64,000 nucleotides of DNA, taken from Siphonodentalium dalli (Eukaryota > Mollusca > Scaphopoda > Gadilida > Siphonodentaliidae). Location of the stretch: NCBI GenBank assembly GCA_032622095.1, contig CP136064.1, forward strand, positions 184,184,209 to 184,248,208. Reading direction: 5' to 3'. The position numbers and the translations under genes are program-made. The notes under the pieces were generated by a model, which saw only the letters and a program-made list of their open reading frames with translations, ran no database searches and was not told the DNA's origin. Of the stretch, positions 45,000 through 56,816 are shown piece by piece. Every line of letters starts with the position of its first letter. The first letter of the stretch is position 1.

Positions 45000-47900
45000 T
45001 CCAAAAATATTGCATAGTTATAATAGATCATGAGAATATCTAGGGAATATATTTTCTCACAAATTTTGACATGGAATTCCCTTTGTAACCATGCGCGGAA
45101 GGATATGAGAAAGTGAATAACTGATTAGTTTCAACATTCAAATTTTAATGAACAATTTCAGTATGATTGTCTTCAATAAAGTCTATTCACTGTCCGAATT
45201 CTCCTTCGCTTTGCCGGTATCTGTCAGTATTCCTATGCTCCAGAAAAAATCACCTAAAAATACTGTGTTTCAATGAATAAAACCACAGTCATATAAATAA
45301 ATATACATACCTCGTTATACAATGTGTTAAGATACATATTTGGTACAGATATTTAACATAAATTAAATATCTCATTTCAGAAATAAATAATGAATAGTAT
45401 GTGAATAAGAAGGGGTCTGTAGTTTGGGGGGGGGGGGTTGAGTTTTCGAACTGTGCTGGTCAGATCTGACACTAGTACTAAGAGAGTAACTGTTTTGCCA
45501 AACAAAGTCATACTATTTGCTCATTCTCACAGATTTTAATCCCATAATTTTTCTAAATTATGATTATGATAACGGTATCTTGCCTTGCCTAATTGGACAA
45601 GTTTGAAAGTTTGTTTTAAACTGAATTCTCATCCTTTAACACACATTCAGTCGGTAAGGCCTTTTGTTATTTAGCTGTTTTTTTAAGTTTTCACAAATTG
45701 TTTTCACATCCAGGTATCATTATGGTACCAGATATTATTAAATCACTCAGATCATTTTTATTTGCATGAATATTATGTACCTAAATGTTAAGTTTTTGTG
45801 AGAAATTTATGAGAATGGATTCACAAAATATTTTGTGTTTCCAAATATTTCATGTGAAATTGTTATTTTTGAAAACAATTCTGTAAGTTTATTTTTGTAG
45901 GGACTTAATTAGCCCTTCAAATTTAGGACTTTCTATAATGACATTTAACTTGTTTTTGCAAAATTAATATATGTCAATTGCTGCAATGATAAATCTCCTA
46001 TGAAGATGAATTTATTACATTTTTATTTCATTTTTATCATCAAAGTTCGACATAGCCTTTACATCAGAAGTCAGACATATGAGAACAGTGTTATAGGAAT
46101 GACTTACATCACAAAATCATCCAATGATAACATTGCCAATTTGCCTTGTGCCATTCCTATTTTAAGGGCTTATGTTATATGTACGGAATGGAATTATGCA
46201 TGAACTATTTCATCAGAATTTTTTTAAAGATCGTTTATCTCTTTCCTGAACGTTCTGTGTTGAGTGAGAGGTATGAGACAATTATTTTAAGTCAGTGAGA
46301 CAAGCTTAAGTTAACAGGAGATTCTGCCACTTGGAGATAATTTTTTTATAATGTCTTTCCAAGAACTCGGACAGAAATGTTAATATATATTTAGAGCAAC
46401 AAACCATGCAACTGTGGTGTGTGGATGTTTGTTTAAAGGGACCCAAGGCACTCGCAGTGGATAAATGTACAAAAAATATAAAAGTATGTAAAAACATCTC
46501 CATTGAGAAGATTATGGATATAAAATAGATTTTTGTTCTTATATTCATTTTTGATTGTTCTCCAATAACGAAATTTGAAACCATTGTTATGTAAATAAAA
46601 CTGTTAAAGGGATTTGTCAACTAACAATTTTTATTCAAATGTCCAAAAAAATTAGTTTGAGAATACTGTGTGGAGTTCTATATAAGGATGGTGTTGACTG
46701 GTAGTCTACTAGAGGCCGTCGATTTTACAAAATTCCCTGATTGTTTCAACACTAATTTCCTCTAAGCAGAGGTCTACTAGACATGGTTACCATCATATTT
46801 ATGCAGATGGAGTACAAACTTCAGAGAAAAACAATATCACACACCTCAGTTGTTGGAAATTCTTGTTAAATCAGTTGCAATAGACATTTGTAACCCATCA
46901 TTGTAATAATAATGCAGACAAGTGCGGAAAGTGGCCATTTTCAGACTTCTGCTACCACCACTCATTTCAAGGAATTGCCAATTTGTTTTTGCAATGTTTA
47001 TTTCTTCGCACAAGTTACAAAATAAACAAAGTTGTTAAGCCATCTGGTGACTTGTCATACGGGGCATGTATAATAATTAGAAGCTTGGATTGGTTTTTAT
47101 ATTATGTACAGTTTACGATTGGTGACTCATTGAACACACACAGTCAGCTTTTTGTACTTGTCTACATTGCTATATTAGAGACCTTTCGCAAAAATCACTA
47201 TTATGATTACGGATAGGATATATTGACACCATTACAATTTACCTACAATGGCTAATTGGTGAGACGGCATATGCCCCACTATATTCAGTTACACATATAT
47301 TTTATGTGAAAGTAATGTGTGTCTCTTTCAGATCCCGTGTTCTTATCCGCATGTAATACACCACAGGGATAATGTTAGAGCGCCCCCAAGCAGGACCGGT
47401 GGCACATTCTTGACACATCTGCACATAATTAAACTGTGTGGGGTATAATTTGTTTCACATAAGAACCCATGCGCGTAACGATAGAATTTTTGCCATATAC
47501 TGGCAGGATATTTCCATATCTGTAATCATATTCATGATCTTGCGAAAGGTCTTTTATAAAAGGATGGGTATATGTGTTTATCAACTGTTTTTGACAAATT
47601 TTTCTGCCAATTTACTAGTTACATGTGCCCTTCAATGTGAAAATCCGTACTTAGACTAATTTTATATATTAGTATCTGTCATAGTTTGAGTTCACAATTA
47701 TTTAGGTATAACGTTAATCACCAATAGTTTCTATACAGTACTATAGAAAATTCAACATATTAATGTTTATTTGTTTTTTCACCTTTACTATTGTTTGGAT
47801 TAGCACGTATTGTAGGTATGTTCCTTTCTTATTTCACTATAGAAATGTTTGGAATATGAATGTAACACCATTCATGAGCTACATGTATATGTAGTTTTAA

Positions 47901-48120
47901 TAGATTCAATTTTAGTGTAAACATAACCCTTATAATGCTGGTCATTTTAAAATAATTCCAATCCTTAAAGGGAAAGCTACTGGTTTGAATGTTTCAGTGG
48001 GATCAAAATAACTATGCATCATTGGAATGCTAATATGAAAGTAATACATGGTGATAGGGCCAGGAATGTATGTCATAATTTGCTTCAAAATGTCGGCAAG
48101 AAGACATGCCTGGCATTATG
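45000..48120. other. Intron 4 stretch, no gene
   Basis: Mostly AT-rich unique-looking sequence with a G12 run at 45426. Two TTAAAGGG scraps (near 46433 and 46606) could be old MITE ends. No exon-like frame with splice sites fits the WD40 gene: exon 4 and exon 5 join in phase without help. Confidence 0.4.
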
Positions 48121-50132
48121 TTTTTATTCTGTCTTTATTCTGTCCGTCCGTATGTCCATCCATCTGTCCAGCCGATCGCTTTTGGTTTCCGGATGATAAC
48201 TTTAGATAGTCTCAACTGAATGAGATTAAATTTGGTTTGTGGGTTTACTAGCAAAAAATACACTGACAAGTTTTAATTCAGGTTCAGCACTCAAATTTTC
48301 ACGAGAGTTATGGCCCTTTTTAGCTCAACTTTACTTTGTAAAGTTTGAGCTATTGCCATGGCTTTGTCGTCCGTCGTCCGTCGTCCGTGTGTTCGTGTGT
48401 GCATGTGTATGTGTGTACGTAAGGCGTCAACAATGCAGGCTACAGGTCGTACCTTTGGTCGGATCATTATGAAATTTGTCATAGCTGTTGACATCAACAT
48501 TTAGACCAGAATGATTAATTTTGGGGTCATTCAGAAAAAAAACATGGCCGCCAGTGGCCATCTTGGATTTCAAAATTCAATCCATTAGCACGGGCTACAG
48601 GCCGTACTGTTTGTCTGATCATCATGAAATTTGTCATGGATGTTAATATTGACATGTAGATGGGAACGAGTCATTTTGGGGTCATTCGGCCAAAAAACAT
48701 GGCCGCCAGCAGCCATCTTGGATTTTACTCTTTGTATGACTAAATCCTTTAGCAGGGGCTACAGGTCGTACCTTTAGTCTGATCATCATAAAATTTGTCA
48801 TGACTGTTGAAATTGGAATGTAGATTGGAACGAGTAATTTTGGGGTCATTCGGACAAAAAACATGGCCGCCAGTGGCCATCTTGGATTTCAAAATTTAAT
48901 CCATTAGCACTGGCCACAGGTCGTACTGTTCGTCTGATCATCATGAAATTTGTCATGGATGATAATATTGACATGTAGATGGGAACGAGTCATTTTGGGG
49001 TCATTCGGCCCAAAAACATGGTCGCCAGCAGCCATCTTGGATTTTATTCTTTGTATGACTAAATCCTTTAGCACGGGCTACAGGTTGTACCTTTAGTCTG
49101 ATCATCATAAAATTTGTCATGAATGTTAATAATGACATGTAGATGGGAACGAGCCATTTTGGGGTCATTCGGCCAAAAAACATGGCCGCCAGCAGCCATC
49201 TTGGATTTTACTCTTTGTATGACTAAATCCTTTAGCACGGGCTACAGGTCGTACCTTTAGTCTGATCATCATAAAATTTGTCATGGCTGTTGAAATTGGA
49301 ATGTAAATGGGAACGAGTCGTTTTGGGGTCATTTGGACAAAAACATGGCTGCCAGTGGCCATCTTGGATTTCAAAATTTAATCAATTAGCATGGGCCACA
49401 GGTCGTACTGTTCGTCTGATCATCATGAAATTTGTCATGGATGTTAATATTGACATGTAGATGGGAACGAGTAATTTTGGGGTCATTTGGCCAAAAAACA
49501 TGGCCGCCAGCAGCCATCTTGGATTTTACTCTTTGTATGACTAAATTCTTTAGCATGGGTTACAGGTCGTACCTTTAGTCTGATCGTCTTAAAATTTGTC
49601 ATGGATGTTAACGATGACATGTAGATGGGAACGACTCATTTTGGGGTCATTCGGCCGAAAACATGGCCGCCAGCAGCCATCTTGGATTTTACTCTTTGTA
49701 TGACTAAATTCTTTAGCACGGGCTACATTTCGTACCTTTAGTCTGATCATCATAAAATTTGTCATGAATGTTAATAATGACATGTAGATGGGAACGAGTC
49801 ATTTTGGGGTCTTCATGTCTATAAAACTAGTATTAGACATTCAACTTTCCACATTCCTAATCGCTCCATTGACTGTAATACATTAAATTATTCCCTTTCC
49901 AAGTTGAGCTACAGTGTCATTGACACTTTCATTATTGGAATTTGCACTCAATTTTCGTTTCTCTGGATGGTAACTTTAGTAAGTCTGAATTGAATGGAAT
50001 GAAATTTGGTATGTGAGCTTAATAGCCCAAGATACTGGTCTAGTTCAAATTTAGGTTCTGCTCTTATCAGAGTTATGGCCCTACGGTGGAATTACCACCA
50101 GCGTATATTGCCACCCCTGACGTGCTCTTGTT
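48120..50132 (+). repeat. Composite array: GTCCGTC head, about eight 158-bp units, closing segment
   Basis: The head at 48140-48320 holds GTCCGTCCGTATGTCCATCC and GGATGATAACTTTAGATAGT, as in the 8845 and 14375 arrays. From 48330 a second type, TTGAGCTATTGCCATGGCTT, begins. The phrase ACATGG(C/T)(C/T)GCCAG recurs at about 48542, 48699, 48862, 49016, 49180, 49344, 49500 and 49662. Two subtypes alternate: CAGTGGCCATC with TTTCAAAAT, and CAGCAGCCATC with TTTTACTC, in the order T C T C C T C C. The closing part (49840-50132) returns to the first type. Confidence 0.85.
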
Positions 50133-50135
50133 TTT

Positions 50136-50242
50136 CAGTGAGCTTTCCGATGAATGGCAACAAGCCATATTTCTGACTAAATCCTGAAAAATTACCCATA
50201 ATTCTGCTGTGGTTAAGGAGTCGATTATTTAGGGCATTTCTG
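50136..50242. mobile_element. Mariner-like MITE, copy 4, right half
   Basis: From CAGTGAGCTTTCCGATGAAT to CGATTATTTAGGGCATTTCTG, followed by TA. The left half is missing. It directly abuts the 48120-50132 array. Confidence 0.78.
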
Positions 50243-50629
50243 TAACAAATATTGATGTTTAGCCAGTTATATTTTTTACTTGGGTTATTTATAAAGGTGA
50301 TGAATACTCACTTCGTTGTGAGACATCATGCTGCTATTTTTGTGCAATTTGTGACGTAGGTTCCCGGCCCTGGGTGAATCCTCGATTATTCAATAAAATT
50401 AATTGTATTTGTTATCCAACTGGATCCTGCTTCAGTCAATTTTTATATCTATATATCGGCCATAATTCTGCTACACGTACAAATGTACATGCTATATCAT
50501 GATGGAATCACCAGTTTTACAGTAATTCCAAAGTAGTAAAGTCTGGATTTTGTTACCAAACAACTATCCATTTAAGACCTGTTATTTTGTAATGAGCATA
50601 CTTATATCTATAAAACAAGGTGTATTTAA

Positions 50630-50865
50630 CCCTTTCATGAGCTGCGCTGCATTAAAAATCTTGTGCCAGTGCATTCTCTTATATAAATGCGAGTTTCCCC
50701 ATGGGAACATTGCATTTATAAGATTATGTACTGGCTCACAAGATATAGGTAAATATTGTTAGGCCAATGTATTCTCTTATATATGCAAGGCTCCCTGTGG
50801 GAGACTCGTATATATAAGATAATGCATTGACACAGGGTTTTCAAAAAATTTCAGGCAGGTCATGG
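50630..50865. mobile_element. Double-hairpin TTAA MITE
   Basis: TTAA 50626-50629 and 50866-50869 flank CCCTTTCATGAGCTGCGCTG..GTCATGG. Both hairpins are present; the first uses CTTATATAAATGCGAG / TGCATTTATAAG, showing compensating changes. Confidence 0.82.
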
Positions 50866-51111
50866 TTAAATGGTTAAAAAAAACTGTCGTAGAACAAATA
50901 ACCTATTTAAAATAAATATTCCAATGATGTATATTCTTAATTTTGCTCCATTTAGAATTTTCAAACTAAACCTGCCCTATATATATTTCTAGAGGTGTTT
51001 GCGTGAGATAATTGTTTGAATTTCGCTTTCATGTATCTGGGTTGTTTGCTGAACTTATAATGAATTAACTGGACATTTCCTGAGTGAACTTTCTCATTGG
51101 GTCCTATGCAG

Positions 51112-51532
51112 GCCTGAGAATAAGGTGCCTGTCATTTGCAGAATGAGGTCCCCAGAGGGTAAATTTAGTGATGCTATCCTGCATAGTGGGCTAGCATGAC
51201 TAAATTCACCCTCTGGGAACCTCATTCTGCTTAGGCTTCATCTTCTCAGAAAAGTTTTTTTATTATATAATTTCTATAGAAACTTCTTCACATAGATTCT
51301 ATTTCATTTTTAGTTTAGTTTCTCTATATCCCCAAATTGGCAGATGACACATTGCATAATCAAGGTTCCCAATGGGTGCAAATCACAATATTCACCATTT
51401 GGGAACTTCAATCTGAGTCTATGTCTCCCATAGCAGATGAGGCCATGCAGAATGAGGTCCCCAGAGGGTGAATTTGGTAATTCACCATCGGGGAACCTCA
51501 TTCTGCAAATGACAGGCACACTAAACTCAGGC
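51112..51532. mobile_element. CCCCAGAGGGTGAATTT fold-back repeat, best copy
   Basis: GCCTGAG..AAGGTGCCTGTCATTTGCAG on the left mirrors CTGCAAATGACAGGCACACT..CTCAGGC on the right. There are two internal hairpins: about 51139-51230 (GCAGAATGAGGTCCCCAGAG / CTCTGGGAACCTCATTCTGC) and about 51448-51506 (the same words around a short loop). All three copies in the window keep this two-hairpin plan. Confidence 0.85.
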
Positions 51533-51634
51533 TTTGTCCAACTAAATATAGAGTCATTAAAGGGATAAAGCTATATTAACCTCTAAACATAACTAATCAA
51601 AATATTAGACCAAAGGAAAATAATATTTGTGGTT

Positions 51635-51653
51635 CGCGTTTACTGACCCTATT

Positions 51654-51690
<37 letters not shown>

Positions 51691-51712
51691 CTCTAAACTT
51701 TGTTTCATGGTT
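51635..51712 (-). repeat. C30 run inside a copy of the GGAAACAAACGT repeat
   Basis: On the minus strand it reads CAAAGTTTAGAGTTG, G30, TTAAAATAGGGTCAG and then TAAACGCGAAC. This matches 8053-8127 and 15356-15434, where the same place holds only four or five G. The run itself is 51659-51688. Confidence 0.75.
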
Positions 51713-52224
51713 TTCAGGAAAAATTTCGGTAATTTCTATAATTGTTTTCATTTAAAAAAAAGCATGTAAAACCTGTTTTCTCAGTCAAAGCATTGTGTTT
51801 GTTAGGTCTACAGTTTATACAAAGAATATTAAAATTAATCTTATGTAGTTCAATCTTAAAATTGAATTAGATCGCATGGGCTTCACTAAGTAAAAAATGT
51901 CTGTGAGTTTTGGACAAACTGCAAAGTTTATCAAGAAAACACAATGTGCACTGTTGGTTATTTGAAGAAGCAAGGCTCTCGAATGTATGCTAGATATATC
52001 ATCATCAACAACTAGTCATAGAACATTAGATTGAAATGCATCGATAACAGCCATAAATGTAATTATTTTTACATGCATGCTAAATCTTATCGACCATATG
52101 TCTGCTCATTTCCTGTTAGCCTCTTTTTCCTGGAAGTGGCTCCTATAGGGTCTGATTGGAGTACCTGGTATCTCGGCTAAGTTTATCTGTTGCTTTTAGG
52201 GGGTCAGTAATTTCTATACATGTA

Positions 52225-52435
52225 CAGTAATGCCCTAAATAATCGACTCCTTAACCACAGCAGAATTATGGGTAACTTTTCAGGATTTAGTCAGAAATAT
52301 GGCTTGTTGCCATTTCATCGGAAAGCTCTCACTGATAGCTTTCCGATGAATGGCAAGCCATATTTCCGACTAAATCCTGAAAAGTTACCCATAATTCTGC
52401 TGTGGTTAAGGAGTCAATTATTTAGGGCATTACTA
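52225..52435. mobile_element. Mariner-like palindromic MITE, copy 5 (most complete)
   Basis: It starts CAGTAATGCCCTAAATAATC after TA 52223-52224 and ends ATTATTTAGGGCATTACTA before TA. The two arms are nearly perfect complements through TTAACCACAGCAGAATTATG and TTGCCATT(T)CATCGGAAAGC, with a loop of only a few bases. Confidence 0.87.
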
Positions 52436-52760
52436 TATTAGGGACATTGTTTTGCAGTAAAAATAAAAAACTACTATGTTTCTTCTGCATTGACATCATG
52501 ATATTGTCTAGTGCCTGAAATGACAGTAGAGTCTGAACAACCAATGAACAAACCAATACTGGTACATGTACTCATAATATAATATGAAGGTTCTTTTTTG
52601 CTAGTGTACTGAGTCTATTACCATTTTCAGCATTATATGGGTTATAAATAGAAAATTAGTGTTGAGAATGATATTATATTAACACAGCACATGAGATCTC
52701 TTTGGTTACCCTTCGTAGACACATCCAGTGCACTATTGCACAAGTTTGTCGACTTATTAA

Positions 52761-53206
52761 AGATACATAATCCAAATTAATGCTCCCAAATTACTATATC
52801 TTTGGCTTCGGGGGGTAAAAAATATTTGATTCAAGTCAAGGTCAGACAAGGAATCCACCCATCAAAGCTCAGAGTGATCATATATCGATTTTTGAAATTT
52901 GTTATTTCCAGAGATATGTAATTTTTGGCAGCCTGGCAAATATTCATCAAGCCGACAACAAATAGCAGATGAAGATGGATAACTCTAAAATCAAGTGGCT
53001 TCGTGTGTTAGATATTTGACAATCCGGCCAGATTTCGTTGAACAAAATGTTGATAAATAACACGTTTTGGGCAATTTTGTACTATTGTTGACTGTGGTTA
53101 ACATTATTTTTGGACAATTAATCGATTCTGATAACTGAAGCGGCATTTCAAGAAATGTTGTTGTTGGAATCTGATGATATCAGAAATCGAATCGGATTGT
53201 GTACCT
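52761..53206. mobile_element. TTAA MITE, AGGTACNCAATCC family, longest copy
   Basis: Between TTAA 52757-52760 and TTAA 53207-53210. Ends AGATACATAATCCAAATTAA and AATCGGATTGTGTACCT. Internal words (ATGAAGATGGATAACTCTAAAA, ATCAAAGCTCAGAGTGATCA) are the reverse of those in 43054-43370. Length 446 bp. Confidence 0.83.
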
Positions 53207-53527
53207 TTAACATAGTCTTAGACAACAGTCAATATTTATATCAGTTTCAAAATGAAACTTCGTCATGTAATCAGATTAATTACATAGCCATATACATGCC
53301 TGCATAGTTTATAGAAGATTGTTCACCTCTCATAGGCATCTATCCTGAATTTCTACATGTTCTGAACTGAACTCATTATTGCATTTGTTTGTTATGACTT
53401 GATGCTGATGGTACAATGAGAACTTAATTGATTTCTATGACATGTAGTATTGACCTGTCACATTTCGTTGAATTTTTGCGAAAAAAAGCACGAGTCATTC
53501 CAAATAATCCCCAGATTTAAAATTTAA

Positions 53528-53800
53528 CCCTTTCTATACTAAATGGATTCTCCCAATCAGCTATAAAAGTATGCATTGAAACGGTCTATTATTAATTTGG
53601 TTGGGTGTTTGGGTAATAAAAGCAGACCACAGACAGTAAAAATACAAGAGAAGAATGATTCATATTTATAGGTGGGAAATGTTCAGTTAATTAGTTCAAC
53701 AAACGACCTATGGATGTACCGGTATGGTCATTTGTTGAACTTATTATCTGAACATTTCCTAAGGGAACTATTCGTCAATGAGTATTTAGTATAGAAAGGG
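53528..53800. mobile_element. TTAA MITE, CCCTTTCTATACTAAAT family, complete
   Basis: From CCCTTTCTATACTAAATGGA (after TTAA 53524-53527) to TATTTAGTATAGAAAGGG, then TTGA 53801-53804 (one change from TTAA). The ends are exact complements for 17 bp. The TTGA is shared with the following double-hairpin element. Confidence 0.85.
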
Positions 53801-53804
53801 TTGA

Positions 53805-54058
53805 CCCTTCCATGACTGGAGCTTCCTGAAATATTGTGAAAACCCTGTGCCAATGCATTCTCTCAATTATGCGAGCCTCACATAGGGAGCCTCGCATATA
53901 TAAGAGAATACATTGGCCTTACATTATTTACCTTGTAAGCTAGTGCATTCTCTTATACATGTATATGCAGGCTCCCAATGGGAGACTCGCATATATAAGA
54001 GAATGCACTGGCACATGATCTTCAATGCTGCACCAGCGCTGCTCCCCGTCATTAAGGG
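53805..54058. mobile_element. Double-hairpin TTAA MITE, abutting the previous one
   Basis: It starts CCCTTCCATGACTGGAGCTT directly after the shared TTGA and ends CCCCGTCATTAAGGG before TTAA 54059-54062. Both hairpins are present, in the reverse order to 23089-23354. Confidence 0.83.
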
Positions 54059-54399
54059 TTAATGGTTAACATCATACTTTCGCTCTTTCATCACTTCCGA
54101 TAGTCACAATAGTTTCATAAATACTAACATACAGACTTTAGAGACTTCACCCTCATAAGTGATTATTTATTATTTCCCCATGTTAGGAAAAAATGACATG
54201 GAACACTCTTATGATGTTCCATGCTGAAAAAAAGGACTTTTGTTTCTTTGTTTCGAGGTGATAAATTTGATGACTAGAAATTTTTTTCAAGATACGTGTG
54301 TATGTATGTTATTCATGTATTTTTGAGAAATTTTATTCAGTGACATGTGATGATCTGATCACTAAAAGATCATGAGTCGCTTCAAGGGCTATTGACCTT

Positions 54400-54420
54400 T
54401 CAAAAAAAAAAAAAAAAAAA
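54400..54420. repeat. Poly-A run
   Basis: About 20 A between AACCTTTCA-like text and TAAACAGATGG. No TSD or retroelement body recognised. Confidence 0.6.
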
Positions 54421-54679
54421 TAAACAGATGGCTGCCAGCCCATTATCAGGTCTTGCCTGAGAATATTCACAAATGTCATATTTTTATAGCTGGATTGCTT
54501 TAATGGACATCAAGATGGTTACTATTATCTTTTGTCATACTTATGTGAAAAAACAGAGCCTTCAGCATTCTATAATCAGTAGATTCTATAGTGTTCATTG
54601 ATTCACTGTCAATTTGATCATTTGTGTAAGAATTTTGAGCCATATCCACCAAATATTTCAAAAGTGTTGATGTTCTGTC

Positions 54680-54815
54680 AACACAATGTTTTGGTTCTGA
54701 TGTAATAACTGAAACAGACTCAACTCAGTGTTTTTGGTTCTGATGTAATAACTGAAATAGTCAAACAGACTCAACACTATGTTTTTGGTTCTGATGTAAT
54801 AACTGAAACATTTGC
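54680..54815 (+). repeat. Three tandem copies of TTTTGGTTCTGATGTAATAACTGAAA
   Basis: The phrase begins near 54689, 54732 and 54783, with AGACTCAAC between copies; unit length 43-51 bp. Confidence 0.8.
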
Positions 54816-54866
54816 TGGGTTTGATTGTTTGGCACACAAGAGTACTTCTCCTGCCCATGTTTTTAA

Positions 54867-55120
54867 CCCTCCCATGATGGGAGCTGCGCTGGTGCAGCAT
54901 TAGAGGTCCTGTGCCAGTGCATTTTCTTATACATGCTAGTAGCCATAGGGAGCCTTGCATATACAAGAGAATGCACTGGCTTACAATGTCAATGTGATTA
55001 TAGTTAGGCCAATGTATTCTCTCATATATACAAGGCTCCCCATGGGAGACTCTCATATATAAGAGAATGCAATGGCACAGGGTTTTCACAAAATTTCAGT
55101 AAGCTCCAGTCATGGATGGG
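54867..55120. mobile_element. Double-hairpin TTAA MITE
   Basis: TTAA 54863-54866 and 55121-55124 flank CCCTCCCATGATGGGAGCTG..CCAGTCATGGATGGG. Both hairpins are present with slightly decayed arms (CAGTGCATTTTCTTATACAT / ACAAGAGAATGCACTGG). Confidence 0.84.
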
Positions 55121-55124
55121 TTAA

Positions 55125-56808
55125 AGATGCTACTCATTATCAATTCCATCACCATGGCTTTGTGTACATACTAAATGTTATCCATGCTAAATTAATTATT
55201 GGCTTGTCACTGAAGTGATTGGTAACATCATTGTTTATAGGTTCACATTTTCTTACGATAGTTGGCCCCTTGTTTATTCATATTCATTAATAAGGAAGGT
55301 GATATAGTAGTCACATAGTTGTAACTATATTAGTTCTTGTGGTTTGAAGAACCTTATTTTCAAGCTGACAAAATTGTGATTAAAATCCAGTTAAGATATG
55401 TTTCCAATTTCAGATCTAACTTCATTGGCTTTTGCACTTCCATTTCTCATTAGTGCATGCATAGAAAAACTAAGGAAATGTAGTTATTGTGATAACATTT
55501 TGATTGTATAATGCATGGCCTGCTGCATGAATGAAATGAATGCATGGATGGATTGTAATGTCTGTGTCTCGTACTTTACTATTTGCTAAAGCATGCATTG
55601 CTTTCATCTATTCTTCTATTTCTCAAATAGTAGAACATGCAGATACAAAGCAGACATGTTCCTTGTTGCAATTTTCTGTTTGATCATAATTGTTATTCAT
55701 GGCAGCTATCAATAAAGTAGTTTATAAAATACAATGAATGAGACTGGTAGAAAAGTGGTGCATGCCTTTCAACTTTTATAAAGTTTTCAACTGAAAGTTT
55801 TCCAACTTTAGAAATTACAGTCATAACCATGATTCACCGCATTTCCCCACTTCTATCTAATGTTACACATATCTGCTGCACGCAACACCATAAATAGCAA
55901 CATTGAGTAAATCGTCAACACTGAAATAACAGATTTAAACAACGATCACCTTATATTTAGCACATGTACATGGGTGGCATTGGTGACATATTTTCAAGCA
56001 ACATGATACTGAAAACTAATATTGGTTATTTCACGGTAGCATATTGCAGGAATTTTCTACTAAAAAAGCGGTTTGGTAGCAGCATGAAACTTAGTCTTTC
56101 ATAAATTGTAAGATGTACCATCTCTTCGATCTGGTGAGATTGGATGCTAATCTATTGAGGAGATGAGTGTTTCTTTACAGTATAATAAGCATTGCATCAT
56201 ACGTGTATGGTTTATTATCACAGTGAGTGTTGAAAATTCCGGAAATGTAACTAGTATTTATATGCAAGGGTGTGAACTTCATTTTCTGCATTACATTCAA
56301 TAATTAATAATCATTCTGAATGGAAACTTCCACGTACCGTGTGGCGAAACATTACTTTGTGTGCAGCATGCCCGAAATTATTATTTTTGGCCCGACTCTT
56401 GGATGCAGAAAACTTGAATGTAAATCATTGGGTTTAACTTGTGTTGATGTGACTGATAAATCCTTCAGATGACTCTGCTTTAATGATATGTGTACCTGTA
56501 AAGATATTTAACAACATACTTGTATATTAGTTATTACCAATACATATTTTCACTTCTAGCCAGTTCTAGGTGGTTATCCAAACTGGTATATATCGGATGG
56601 AGGAGTAAGGCATGCTGGTGTCGCCAATGAGAGATATTGTCGAAAAACTTACTTCCCAAGGCCAGAAAATGGGGCCTTTTTAAAATTGCTGTAAAAATGT
56701 CCCCCAAAGTGGATTTTAGAGGATTTTTTATATGTTATACATGGGACTTTCCTGCATAGAATGACATTTAAAAATTCTTCTATATCAATTTGTTCCCAGT
56801 GGACACCC
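55125..56808. other. Intron 4 stretch, nothing recognised
   Basis: AT-rich, unique-looking, with several ATGCATG-rich words around 55450-55620. No supported feature. Confidence 0.45.
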
Positions 56809-56816
56809 ATATTGGG

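Noticed and set aside
48291-49783. A series of similar minus-strand reading frames of 60-70 codons
   Set aside because: They repeat with the 158-bp tandem unit and are just the stop-poor strand of a satellite-like array. No start context, splice sites or family similarity.
54658-55089. 143-codon minus-strand frame, the longest in the window
   Set aside because: It runs across a three-copy tandem repeat and a double-hairpin TTAA MITE. The similar frame at 61346-61642 is the same MITE. Repeats, not a gene.
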